Part shown: positions 16,511 to 23,742 of the stretch, in pieces | How the letters are laid out: each line of letters begins with the position of its first letter | Numbering within the stretch: position 1 is the first letter of the stretch | Source: Nodosilinea nodulosa PCC 7104 | Lineage (GTDB): Bacteria; Cyanobacteriota; Cyanobacteriia; Phormidesmidales; Phormidesmidaceae | Direction: 5' to 3' | Assembly (NCBI RefSeq): GCF_000309385.1 | Contig: NZ_JH976537.1 | Location: 2,635,914-2,677,909, forward strand | Length of the DNA: 41,996 nucleotides | Notes under the pieces: model-generated | What the model was told of the DNA's origin: nothing | What the model saw: only the letters and a program-made list of their open reading frames with translations | The model's database searches: none | Made by a program: the position numbers and the translations under genes

Positions 16511-17200
16511 CTAAAACGGGTCAAAAATGTAGTTGTCGGCATGCTGGAGGGCGCGATCGCAGTCCACCGGGCTGCGCACCGTCCAGGCCAGCAGGGGCAC
16601 GTTGAAGTAGCGGCGGGCCAGGGTCGTCGGCAGCGTCGGCAGCGCCTTCACATTGTAGGCAATGAACTGGGGCGCGCTGGCCCAGGTGAGCAGCAGATTG
16701 CTGCGCAAAAACTGCTGCGGCTTGCTGGCCAGCTGGCCGCGCAAAATCTCTGGCGCCTGGTGCCGAAACCACTGGAGCGATCGCGGGTTGAACGACTGCA
16801 CCGCAAACTGGCCCCCGTAGCCCGCCAGGGTTTTTAGCAGCGCCTGCTCTGGGCGGCCAACCTTCTTCTCGTTTTTAAGCTCAATCAGCAGCGGCACCCG
16901 GCCCTCAACGCAGGCCAAAACCTCAGCCAGCGAGGGAATGAACTGGTCGGTATCGTAGAGCCGAAGCTGCCGGAGGGTGTCGAGGCTTTGCTCGGCGAGG
17001 CGGCCTTTTTTGCCCGTCAGGCGCTTCAGGTCGCGATCGTGAAACACCACCAGGTGGCCATCGGCCAGCAGCTGCACATCCAGCTCGATGGGGTGGCAGG
17101 CCGCGATCGCCGCCTCAAACGCCGCCAGCGAATTTTCGGGCACCGCTGTCCCTCGATGCAGCCCCCGATGGGCAATGGGTCGGGTCGTAATCCACTCCAT
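16511..17200 (-). CDS. Glycerophosphodiester phosphodiesterase
   Basis: Enzyme of about 229 aa with a GDPD TIM barrel that hydrolyses glycerophosphodiesters to glycerol-3-phosphate and an alcohol. Visible motifs are PIAHRGLH (catalytic His-Arg), PENSLAAFEAA, ELDVQLLADGHLVVFHDRDLKRLTG (metal ligands E and D, second catalytic His), LLIELKNE, and late ALQHADNYIFDPF. I start at the ATG at 17200 with GAGG six bases upstream; the ATG at 17212 would add MRPA. No signal peptide is seen, so a cytoplasmic enzyme is expected. The gene is followed by the 16-bp repeat array. Confidence 0.9.
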   Translation of the reverse strand: MEWITTRPIAHRGLHRGTAVPENSLAAFEAAIAACHPIELDVQLLADGHLVVFHDRDLKRLTGKKGRLAEQSLDTLRQLRLYDTDQFIPSLAEVLACVEGRVPLLIELKNEKKVGRPEQALLKTLAGYGGQFAVQSFNPRSLQWFRHQAPEILRGQLASKPQQFLRSNLLLTWASAPQFIAYNVKALPTLPTTLARRYFNVPLLAWTVRSPVDCDRALQHADNYIFDPF

Positions 17201-17301
17201 CGCTGGCCTCATCTACCCTGCTAAGCTGAGCTATATTCCACAGCGGTCGAGCCGCAAGACTTCACAGTACGGCCTAGCCCTGCCCCTCGCCAACCCCAAC
17301 C

Positions 17302-18012
17302 ATGCCCCTCGACACCTGGTTTCCCCTCGCCATTTACTACGACGACCTGCCCAACGCGGCCCAGCACAAAGCCGCCCTCACCGAGGCCATTCTGGACTTA
17401 GAGGCCAGCGGCAGCGAACCCCGCAACTTTCCCGAAATGGCCTGGACGGGCGACCTGCACGGCGTCGAAAAGGTTCACGCCGACTCCCGCTTTAGCTGGG
17501 TCGTCGCCCAGGTCGAAACCCACGTGGCGATCTACCTACAGGAACTCGGCCTCGACCTCAGCCAGGTCGATCTCTACATTCAGCGGGCCTGGCCCGTGAT
17601 CTCGCGCCCCCAGCAGGAGGTGGGCGACCACTGCCACAACACCGCCCACATCAGCGCCGTGTACTACGTCGCCGTGCCCGAGTCGGGCACCGACACCGCC
17701 GGATGCCTGACCTTTTTTGACGACGCCCGCCCCAACGAAGTCAGCCCCGGCCTGGGCAGCGAAAACACTGATATTGTCGCCACCTGGAACTACCTCAACC
17801 AGGATCAGGCCCTCTACCTGCCCACCGAGGGGCGGCTGATTATCTTCCCCGCCAAGCAGCGCCACGGGGTAACGCCCAACCACAGCGGCGATCTGCGCCT
17901 GTCGCTGTCGTTTGATATTGTGCTCACCGCTGCCCCCGGTCAGGCCGCCGGAGCCTATGAATTTCTGATGCCGCCGCCCACCCAGTGGCAGCGGTTTGGC
18001 CCTACGCCCTAG
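17302..18012 (+). CDS. 2OG-Fe(II) oxygenase, TIGR02466 family
   Basis: Protein of 236 aa with the double-stranded beta-helix pattern of a 2-oxoglutarate/Fe(II) oxygenase. The iron-binding His pair lies near residue 113 (DHCHNTAHISAVYYVAVPE), the later His and the 2OG-binding Arg lie in RHGVTPNHSGDLRLSLSFDI (about 187-205). The TFFDDAR segment supplies an acidic residue of the facial triad region. The family is labelled putative 2OG-Fe(II) oxygenase and substrates are not established. The start ATG at 17302 gives MPLDTWFPLAIYYDDLPN, the typical N-terminus of the family. Confidence 0.82.
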   Translation: MPLDTWFPLAIYYDDLPNAAQHKAALTEAILDLEASGSEPRNFPEMAWTGDLHGVEKVHADSRFSWVVAQVETHVAIYLQELGLDLSQVDLYIQRAWPVISRPQQEVGDHCHNTAHISAVYYVAVPESGTDTAGCLTFFDDARPNEVSPGLGSENTDIVATWNYLNQDQALYLPTEGRLIIFPAKQRHGVTPNHSGDLRLSLSFDIVLTAAPGQAAGAYEFLMPPPTQWQRFGPTP

Positions 18013-18086
18013 CCGCGAGTCGCGATTTTCAACCGCTGGGTTTTTCAGAACAGGAAATATGGGGCAATTAACCAGAGACAAGTGCC

Positions 18087-18569
18087 ATGAAAATTCGCGA
18101 AGATGACCTGACCGGCCCGCAGATTGTTGCCCTGCTGCGCGAACATCTCGACCACATGCGCGAGATTACGCCCCCCGGCAGCGTTCACGCGCTGGATTTG
18201 GATCGACTGCGCCGGTCGTTGATTGCCCCTGAGGGGAAAACGCCCGAAATTACCTTCTGGACCGCCTGGGACGGCGAAGACCTGCTGGGCTGCGGCGCGC
18301 TGAAAGAACTCGACACCGCCACGGGCGAAATCAAATCGATGCGTACGCCCACCATTCACCGCCGCCGGGGCATTGCCTCCAAAATGTTGGCCCACATCAT
18401 GGCCGTCGCCAAACAGCGCGGCTATACCCACCTGTATTTGGAAACCGGGGCTTTCCCAGCCTTTGCGCCCGCCCGCGCCCTGTACGCCCGCTACGGCTTT
18501 GAGCCCTGCGGCCCCTTTGCCGACTACACCGACGACCCCAACAGCGCGTTTATGGCAAAAAGACTTTAG
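18087..18569 (+). CDS. GNAT family N-acetyltransferase
   Basis: Protein of 160 aa with the GNAT fold: an N-terminal substrate part (LREHLDHMREITPPGSVHALD), core strand LGCGALKELD, and the acetyl-CoA pyrophosphate-binding loop HRRRGIASKML (R/QxxGxG/A, about residue 90). The helical end ARALYARYGFEPCGPFADY is typical. The closest general group is the YsnE-like acetyltransferases; the acceptor is unknown. The start ATG at 18087 lies 75 bp past the oxygenase stop, so the two may be co-transcribed. Confidence 0.88.
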   Translation: MKIREDDLTGPQIVALLREHLDHMREITPPGSVHALDLDRLRRSLIAPEGKTPEITFWTAWDGEDLLGCGALKELDTATGEIKSMRTPTIHRRRGIASKMLAHIMAVAKQRGYTHLYLETGAFPAFAPARALYARYGFEPCGPFADYTDDPNSAFMAKRL

Positions 18570-18635
18570 ATCTGGCGCAAAAAGACTATTCACGGAGGTG
18601 ACTACGGTTTCGGCATCGACCTAGCGAATACCGAA

Positions 18636-19418
18636 TCAAGATGTCCGAATGTAGCGAGATAGGTGGTAAGCCGCAAGCTTTACATCTTCTAAAGCAATCC
18701 GCTGTGGCTCATTGTCAATAAATGTAGGTAACGCCTTTGGGTTGAGTACCCAGAGGTCAGCAGCCCCTTTTGCCTTGGTTGACTCAACGAACCAGCCGGG
18801 ATACACCACCACTGGTTTGACCGCAAAGGACTTGCCGGTGCTTTCCTTCAAAACTTCTCTAACCCAATAGGCTTGGGCCTTGGCTTGTTCAACGGCATTA
18901 CGCTCCATCAGCTGTCCATTGACCTTGATAGTCTCACCATCGAAGTGAATAGCGGATTTTCCAGACGACGGTTTGCTGTAGGTTTTGGTTTCGATCGTGA
19001 AAATGCCGCGATCGCAAATCACCACATGATCGACGTTGAAGCCCTTGCCCACAATGTCGTGGAAGACGCGATAGCCTTTTTCTCTTAAATCTGACAGGTA
19101 CTGGCCCACCGCTTTCTCTCCGTCGCGAGCCATTCTCAATCGTCTGAGCTTTAATCGCAATCGATAGAGCCTGTAGAAGGCATAACTCGAAATAGGAATG
19201 GCCGCGATGAGGGCTCCTAAAGGCTGTGGCGGAGTGTTACTTACCGCTCGCCACCACTCATAGCCGGTAAAGATAATTGGCAACAACAACATGGCTATCC
19301 ATGTGTTGAGATCCTCATCCCACAGGCGCTGTAGCTCTTCATCGAGGGACTGGCCTGGATTCCGCAAGGGCTTATCTTTGAGGGGAGATATCCGTTGCTT
19401 GCGGGCGTTTAGTTTCAT
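18636..19418 (-). CDS. NERD domain membrane protein
   Basis: Protein of about 260 aa. Two short hydrophobic segments lie near the N-terminus (about residues 40-50, WIAMLLLPIIF, and 68-80, LGALIAAIPISSYA). The NERD nuclease-related domain follows (about 95-185; GEKAVGQYL, GYRVFHDIV, NVDHVVICDRGIFTIETKTY). The conserved D and ETKTY match the restriction-endonuclease-like metal site, so DNA cleavage is possible but not shown. The start at 19418 (MKLNARKQRIS) is preferred over an in-frame ATG 14 codons upstream. The gene is convergent with GNAT and divergent from the glycosidase gene. Confidence 0.82.
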   Translation of the reverse strand: MKLNARKQRISPLKDKPLRNPGQSLDEELQRLWDEDLNTWIAMLLLPIIFTGYEWWRAVSNTPPQPLGALIAAIPISSYAFYRLYRLRLKLRRLRMARDGEKAVGQYLSDLREKGYRVFHDIVGKGFNVDHVVICDRGIFTIETKTYSKPSSGKSAIHFDGETIKVNGQLMERNAVEQAKAQAYWVREVLKESTGKSFAVKPVVVYPGWFVESTKAKGAADLWVLNPKALPTFIDNEPQRIALEDVKLAAYHLSRYIRTS

Positions 19419-19683
19419 AGTGGATCGGCCTTGGGGACATGCTGAGAGTATGCCCTGCATAAATCACGCCGAAGACACGTGTAGGGTTGTGGTGGTAGTA
19501 CTTGCAGTTTAGGTAATAAGGTTATGAGGCTATGTCCCGCTTAGATGCTTTAAGCGCGATCGCATGCCCGTGTTGTTATAGCCAATCAGCTTGCCCGACC
19601 GCCTCAAACACACAGCCACGGTTATCGAGAGCAAGCCGCCTTCGTTGAGTACCGTTGCAGACAAAGACACTTAGGACGAGGCT

Positions 19684-21048
19684 ATGGTCTACGCATTTCC
19701 GCCGGGGTTTCAGTGGGGGGTCGCCACCGCGTCGTACCAGATTGAGGGGGCTGCCGATACCCGTGGCCCCAGCGTGTGGGATACCTTTAGCCAGACCCCA
19801 GGGCGGGTGCTGCATGGCGATACTGGGGCGATCGCCTGCGACCACCTCCACCGCTACCGCGACGACATCGCCCTGATGGCGGAGCTGGGCGTGCGCCACT
19901 ACCGTTTCAGCCTCTCCTGGCCCCGCATCATCCCCGAGGGGCGCGGCGCAGTGAGTGAGGCTGGGCTGGCTTTCTATAGCGAGCTGGTCGATACCCTGCT
20001 GGAGTTTGGCATTACCCCCCACATCACCCTGTTCCACTGGGATAGCCCCCAGGCGCTCGAAGACAAGTACGGCTCCTGGCGCAGTCGCCAGATGGCCCAG
20101 GACTTTGCCGACTATGCGGCGATCGCGGTCAAGTCGCTGGGCGATCGCGTCACCCACTGGATGACCCTGAACGAAATTTTCTGCTTTACCCACCTGGGCT
20201 ACGGGGTGAACAGAGTGCCCGAAATGGCCCCCGGCACCGTGGTCAACACCGCTAAGGAAGTCTGGCAGACCTCCCACCACGCCCTGCTGGCCCATGGCCT
20301 GGGTTGTCAGGCCATTCGCGCCGCCTCGCCCCAGCCCTGCCAGGTGGCGCTGGTGGATAACTACCTCGCCACCGTGCCGCTGACCGATACTCCTGAAGAC
20401 ATCGCCGCCGCCCAGGCCGCCTTCCCGCTGGCGGGCACCAACGGCGGCATTCTCTACCCGGCCCTGACGGGCGAGTACAGTCCTGAACTGCTCGAAGATC
20501 TGGGAGAACAAGCCCCAGACATTCAACCCGGCGACCTGGAGGTGATTCATCAGCCGCTCGATTCCCTGGGCTTCAATGTTTATACCGGAGTCTATGTACG
20601 CGCCGCCGATAATGACCGAGGTTTTGAGCTACTACCCTTTCCCCAGGGATACCCACGGATGCACATGCCCTGGCTGCATGTCATGCCCGACAGCCTCTAC
20701 TGGGGGATACGCCACATTAGCGAAACGCTCAACCGCCCCGAACTAGGCATCTTCATCAGCGAGAACGGCTGCGCTGCCCAGGATGAAATCACGTCTGCTG
20801 GGGACGTGCTGGATCTAGATCGCATTCAGTACCTTCAGCAGTATTTGCGATCGGCCCACCGCGCCGTGCAGGAGGGCTACCCACTGATGGGTTACTTTCT
20901 GTGGAGCTTTTTGGATAACTTTGAATGGGCCTACGGGCGCGATCGCCGCTTTGGCATCACCTATATCGACTTCGCTACCCAGCAGCGCATCCCTAAAGCC
21001 AGCTTCCACTGGTACAACCGCTGCGTAGAAGAGAATCGGATAGTGTAG
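19684..21048 (+). CDS. Family 1 glycoside hydrolase (beta-glucosidase type)
   Basis: Enzyme of 454 aa with the GH1 (beta/alpha)8 barrel. The catalytic acid/base Glu is in TLNEIFCF (about residue 162), where the usual NEP is NEI. The catalytic nucleophile Glu is in IFISENGCA (about 360). GYFLWSFLDNFEWAYGRDRRFGI, with the substrate-binding W and E, is conserved near the C-terminus. The N-terminus FPPGFQWGVATASYQIEGAA is the GH1 signature. No signal peptide is visible, so an intracellular enzyme acting on small glucosides is likely; exact specificity cannot be read. The start ATG at 19684 is unambiguous. Confidence 0.93.
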   Translation: MVYAFPPGFQWGVATASYQIEGAADTRGPSVWDTFSQTPGRVLHGDTGAIACDHLHRYRDDIALMAELGVRHYRFSLSWPRIIPEGRGAVSEAGLAFYSELVDTLLEFGITPHITLFHWDSPQALEDKYGSWRSRQMAQDFADYAAIAVKSLGDRVTHWMTLNEIFCFTHLGYGVNRVPEMAPGTVVNTAKEVWQTSHHALLAHGLGCQAIRAASPQPCQVALVDNYLATVPLTDTPEDIAAAQAAFPLAGTNGGILYPALTGEYSPELLEDLGEQAPDIQPGDLEVIHQPLDSLGFNVYTGVYVRAADNDRGFELLPFPQGYPRMHMPWLHVMPDSLYWGIRHISETLNRPELGIFISENGCAAQDEITSAGDVLDLDRIQYLQQYLRSAHRAVQEGYPLMGYFLWSFLDNFEWAYGRDRRFGITYIDFATQQRIPKASFHWYNRCVEENRIV

Positions 21049-21102
21049 CCTGCAAAGATTGGACAAACTCCCATAGCCAGTGGGTAAGGGCTACTTTGGC
21101 TC

Positions 21103-21121
21103 AGTACCGCAGCCATGTGGT
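21103..21121. repeat. 19-bp direct repeat, left copy
   Basis: AGTACCGCAGCCATGTGGT, matching 18 of 19 bases at 21993-22011. The right copy is the C-terminal coding end of the minus-strand gene at 21991. The left copy, read on the minus strand, also spells LTTWLRY-stop, so it looks like a duplicated fragment of that gene end. The two copies bracket the antitoxin-like/HNH pair. Confidence 0.6.
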
Positions 21122-21169
21122 CAAGCTGGCGCTACCAAAAGGGCTCACTTTGCCTAGAGATAACTGGCA

Positions 21170-21209
21170 CTAGCTAAAATTAGCTTGATGCTAAGCTAAT
21201 TTTAGCTAG
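21170..21209. promoter_or_regulatory. Perfect 17-bp inverted repeat upstream of the antitoxin/HNH pair
   Basis: CTAGCTAAAATTAGCTT (21170-21186), a 6-base spacer, then AAGCTAATTTTAGCTAG (21193-21209). It ends 15 bp before the start codon at 21225. Its AT-rich dyad and position fit an autoregulatory operator, or a leader hairpin masking the Shine-Dalgarno region; which of the two is inference. Confidence 0.7.
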
Positions 21210-21224
21210 TCAGCGGAGTCAGCT

Positions 21225-21569
21225 ATGGTTCAGGATGTACGCTTCTTAACCGATGAATCAGGCGAAAGAGTAGCTGTGTTGCTAGATTTGGCAACCTACC
21301 AACAGCTGATGGCTAGCAACAATGACCCTGAGTTGCTCACAAGTCTAAATAGCCATGAGCTAACCGCCTTGGCAGAAAGCGCCCTGTCCCTGGAGACCCA
21401 AGCCCATCTCACAGATTTGCTAGAACGCAATACAGAAGGGCAACTTTTAACGAACGAGCTGGCTGACCTCGATCAACTTTTGGCCCAGGTTGATTATCTC
21501 AATATTCTCAAAGCCAGAGCTCGCTACACGCTAGAACATTCGAGCCAAATTGATGCTCTAGCCTCGTGA
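21225..21569 (+). CDS. Antitoxin-like small protein, partner of the HNH gene
   Basis: Protein of 114 aa with no clear catalytic motif. The N-terminus (MVQDVRFLTDESGERVAVLLDLATYQQL, residues 1-28) resembles the start of type II antitoxins of the prevent-host-death kind, where a strand-helix fold reads like DESGERVAVLLDLATYQQLM. The remainder is helical and acidic (TEGQLLTNELADLDQLLAQVDYLN), as in the C-terminal arm that wraps a partner. GGAG lies six bases before the ATG at 21225. The stop overlaps the start of the downstream HNH gene in GTGA, so the pair is translationally coupled. The function is inferred from context only. Confidence 0.65.
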   Translation: MVQDVRFLTDESGERVAVLLDLATYQQLMASNNDPELLTSLNSHELTALAESALSLETQAHLTDLLERNTEGQLLTNELADLDQLLAQVDYLNILKARARYTLEHSSQIDALAS

Positions 21570-21994
21570 GTGCCTATATTTCTAGCGCTCTACAGAGGCA
21601 GATTCGCGATCGCTTTGCCAACTGCTGCGCCTACTGCCGCACCGCAGAGGCATTGACTGTCACTACGTTTGAGTTTGAGCACATTGTGCCACTCTCCGCC
21701 GATGGTACTACCGATTTTGAGAACCTTTGCCTGGCTTGCCCCACCTGCAATCGCCATAAGGCCAACCGCCAAACGGCAATAGACCCAGAAAGCCAGGCCG
21801 TTGCCCCACTTTTTCATCCCCAGCAGCAAAGCTGGAGTGACCACTTTGCCTGGAATGCCGATACCACTGAAATTATTGGGTTGACAGCGATCGGGCGAGC
21901 TACGGTAGCCATGCTGAAGATGAATCGCCCCCAAATGTCTCGGGTGCGAAGAATGTGGGTCAAGCTGGGTGAGCACCCACCCGAAATTGGCTAG
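21566..21994 (+). CDS. HNH endonuclease
   Basis: Protein of 142 aa starting with GTG at 21566 and overlapping the upstream stop by GTGA. The HNH core is clear: CAYCRTAEA (first CxxC, about 20-23), FEFEHIVPLSADGTTDFENLCLACPTCNRHKANR with the His (HIVP), Asn (ENLC), second CxxC (CPTC) and NRHK. These four Cys would hold a structural zinc. It is predicted to cleave DNA or nick it. Its TAG stop at 21992-21994 overlaps the stop of the minus-strand gene. The coupled upstream antitoxin-like gene suggests an addiction or defence module rather than a free-standing nuclease. Confidence 0.85.
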   Translation: MSAYISSALQRQIRDRFANCCAYCRTAEALTVTTFEFEHIVPLSADGTTDFENLCLACPTCNRHKANRQTAIDPESQAVAPLFHPQQQSWSDHFAWNADTTEIIGLTAIGRATVAMLKMNRPQMSRVRRMWVKLGEHPPEIG

Positions 21995-22242
21995 TACCGC
22001 AGCCATTTGGTGAGCACACGCATAGGTCTGCCGGTTTTGGGGTCGATCTGCGGTTTACTCCAGGCCCTGGCTTCGGCAAAGCCGAGGCGATGGAGAATTT
22101 TGACCACCATGTCGATGCCAGCAGCGGAGCCGATGACGGTGATGAGAATGGGTTCACGCGCTTCGGCAGGCTCAGTGCTAGGAGGCTTAACGGAAGGCGG
22201 GGCAGTATAGATTTCGGCGTTGGGAATAAATTCTTCAGACAT
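21991..22242 (-). CDS. Small protein of unknown function
   Basis: Protein of 83 aa. I start at MSEEFIPNAEIYTAPP (22242); an ATG 36 codons further upstream would run through the operator-like repeats. After a Pro-rich linker, the C-terminal half (EPILITVIGSAAGIDMVVKILHRLGFAEARAWSKPQ) looks like a compact alpha/beta domain with no known catalytic motif. Similar small proteins occur in cyanobacteria without assigned function. It is divergent from the XRE regulator with two 22-bp sites between them, so it is a likely target of that regulator. Confidence 0.65.
   Translation of the reverse strand: MSEEFIPNAEIYTAPPSVKPPSTEPAEAREPILITVIGSAAGIDMVVKILHRLGFAEARAWSKPQIDPKTGRPMRVLTKWLRY
21993..22011. repeat. 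19-bp direct repeat, right copy
   Basis: AGTACCGCAGCCATTTGGT, one mismatch from 21103-21121. It forms the coding end (LTKWLRY-stop on the minus strand) of the small gene at 21991. Together with the left copy it brackets the antitoxin-like/HNH pair, spaced about 890 bp. Confidence 0.6.
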
Positions 22243-22266
22243 AAGAGCAGGATGACGAGTACGACA

Positions 22267-22288
22267 ATGTGAACAAGTATGCTCACAT
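22267..22288. promoter_or_regulatory. Operator-like 22-bp dyad, copy 1
   Basis: ATGTGA...TCACAT arms with a CA..TG inner pair. It matches 19 of 22 bases of the copy at 22304-22325 and lies 24 bp upstream of the start of the minus-strand gene at 22242. Its position between divergent genes, one an XRE regulator, points to a repressor site. Confidence 0.65.
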
Positions 22289-22303
22289 TCAGAACTATAC
22301 ATG

Positions 22304-22325
22304 ATGTGGACAAGTGTGTTCACAT
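22304..22325. promoter_or_regulatory. Operator-like 22-bp dyad, copy 2
   Basis: ATGTG...CACAT arms with the GACAAGTG core shared with copy 1, the two starts 37 bp apart. It lies 34 bp upstream of the XRE regulator's ATG at 22360, so it could mediate autoregulation. Confidence 0.65.
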
Positions 22326-22359
22326 TTACGCTCTCATCGTCCCCTGACATGATTGGGGC

Positions 22360-22611
22360 ATGGGAAAGGCAGGGCGAGTTTTAAAGCAGGTCTTAGAGAC
22401 CTACGGCATCAGTCAAAACAAGCTTGCGGTCACGATGGGGATTGAGCGCACGGTAGTTTACCGTTGGACCCATGATCGTACAGACCCAGTAGGCGACACG
22501 ATTACGTCAATTACTTCAGCGCTCAACCAACTCAACCCTAAAGCAGCTCAAGAGTTTGTAGACTTGTACCTGGGTGAGATCGTTCAAAATGACAGTGAGC
22601 TTTTGGAGTAG
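22360..22611 (+). CDS. XRE-family helix-turn-helix regulator
   Basis: Small DNA-binding protein of 83 aa. The HTH is plain: LKQVLETYGISQNKLAVTMGIERTVVYRWTHDRTDPVGDTI (about residues 8-48), the XRE pattern with recognition helix ERTVVYRWTHD. The C-terminal helix (TSITSALNQLNPKAAQEFVDLYLGE) probably dimerises. It is divergent from the small gene at 21991, with two operator-like dyads in between. A phage- or toxin-antitoxin-type repressor role is possible; direct targets other than its own region are unknown. Confidence 0.82.
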   Translation: MGKAGRVLKQVLETYGISQNKLAVTMGIERTVVYRWTHDRTDPVGDTITSITSALNQLNPKAAQEFVDLYLGEIVQNDSELLE

Positions 22612-22848
22612 ATAATAACAAGTGAGGAAAGAATGAAGCATTAAAGCCTCAATACCCCGATTGACTGACAAAACTCCTGAACACTTTATTTAAGATAAGT
22701 CAGCTACACTAGTGCACCTTTCAACCCATTGCAAAACTGTCCATTTTGAGAAATCTAGTAGCAGCAATTCTTTACATGACAAATGAACTGGCTTCCTATA
22801 TACAGCTAGCATATTCAAGAAAAACCTTCTGTGCTGCTTAATTAAAGT

Positions 22849-23628
22849 ATGACTACTCAACCCCTTAGCCTTTTCATCTCATACTCCCATCGAGACGAAG
22901 CTCTAAAGCAAGAACTAGAGGAACATCTGGCCTTGCTTAAGCGCCAAAACTTAATTCAGACTTGGCATGACGGACAGATTGAGGCAGGTACAGAATGGAA
23001 TGCTCAAATTCTTGATGCTCTAGATAGCGCTAACATCATTTTGTTATTAATTAGCTCTAGGTTTATAAGCTCAGATTTCTGCTATGGCCAGGAAATGCAG
23101 CGAGCAATGCAACGTCACCAAAGTGGCGATGCTAGAGTCGTTCCTATTATTCTGACGCCTACAGATTGGGCAGGAGCACCATTTGACAAGCTGCAAGTAT
23201 TACCAAAACATGGTAAGCCAGTTGTAGAATGGTCAAGCCATGATGCAGCCTTTCTGGATGTGGTAAGGGGTATTCGCAGAGTAATAGAATCTCTCTCTTC
23301 CCCAGAAAAAGCTAAATCAAACAAATGGGATGATTCTGCCCGATCGCAATACCTTCCAATTTCTCCAATTCAAACCGAGCGTTCAATATCTGCTGAAAAT
23401 CGTATTCAGTTTTATAGAGAGCTTGCTTCTTTGCCAGAACCACAGTTTGAGCAGGTTTTGTTTGCGTTGAATCCACCTGCGGGTAATGTGCCTCGTTCTT
23501 CAGCATCTCAAGCTAGCCGAGTAATTTCACTTTTACAATGGGCAGAGAGTCCTGTTGGCCCTGGACTTTCTGAAGTGAACAATGTCTTACATCAGGTTAT
23601 AGGAAGAGCAGAGAATAATTCAAGCTAG
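22849..23628 (+). CDS. TIR-domain effector with C-terminal adaptor-like domain
   Basis: Protein of 259 aa. The TIR domain spans about residues 6-145: LSLFISYSHRDEALKQEL, WHDGQIEAGTEWN, ANIILLLISSRFISSDFCYGQEMQRAM. The Glu of SDFCYGQEM is at the place of the NADase catalytic Glu. A spacer follows, then a C-terminal domain of about 65 residues (FYRELASLPEPQFEQVLFALNPP, SQASRVISLLQWAESPVGPGLSEVNNVLHQVIG). It resembles the effector-associated or bacterial death-like domains found in cyanobacterial NACHT and TIR proteins, which pair effectors with sensors. The gene is AT-rich and lacks full HIP1 octamers, unlike its neighbours, suggesting recent transfer. The TIR domain is clearly related to the one at 38.97-39.41 kb. 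Confidence 0.85.
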   Translation: MTTQPLSLFISYSHRDEALKQELEEHLALLKRQNLIQTWHDGQIEAGTEWNAQILDALDSANIILLLISSRFISSDFCYGQEMQRAMQRHQSGDARVVPIILTPTDWAGAPFDKLQVLPKHGKPVVEWSSHDAAFLDVVRGIRRVIESLSSPEKAKSNKWDDSARSQYLPISPIQTERSISAENRIQFYRELASLPEPQFEQVLFALNPPAGNVPRSSASQASRVISLLQWAESPVGPGLSEVNNVLHQVIGRAENNSS

Positions 23629-23742
23629 CTCTTGAGTTATCAATATCAAGATGAATTCATTATTTGCGCATTTTTCTAGAGAGATCAACTACCCAAAGTC
23701 TTTTTGGGAAATAAACTATTATTCCAAAAGGCGCTTCCGAGA

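Noticed and set aside
19576..20550. Long open minus-strand frame opposite the GH1 gene
   Set aside because: It is antisense to a strongly conserved enzyme, has no recognisable motif and is explained by the codon bias of a GC-rich gene.
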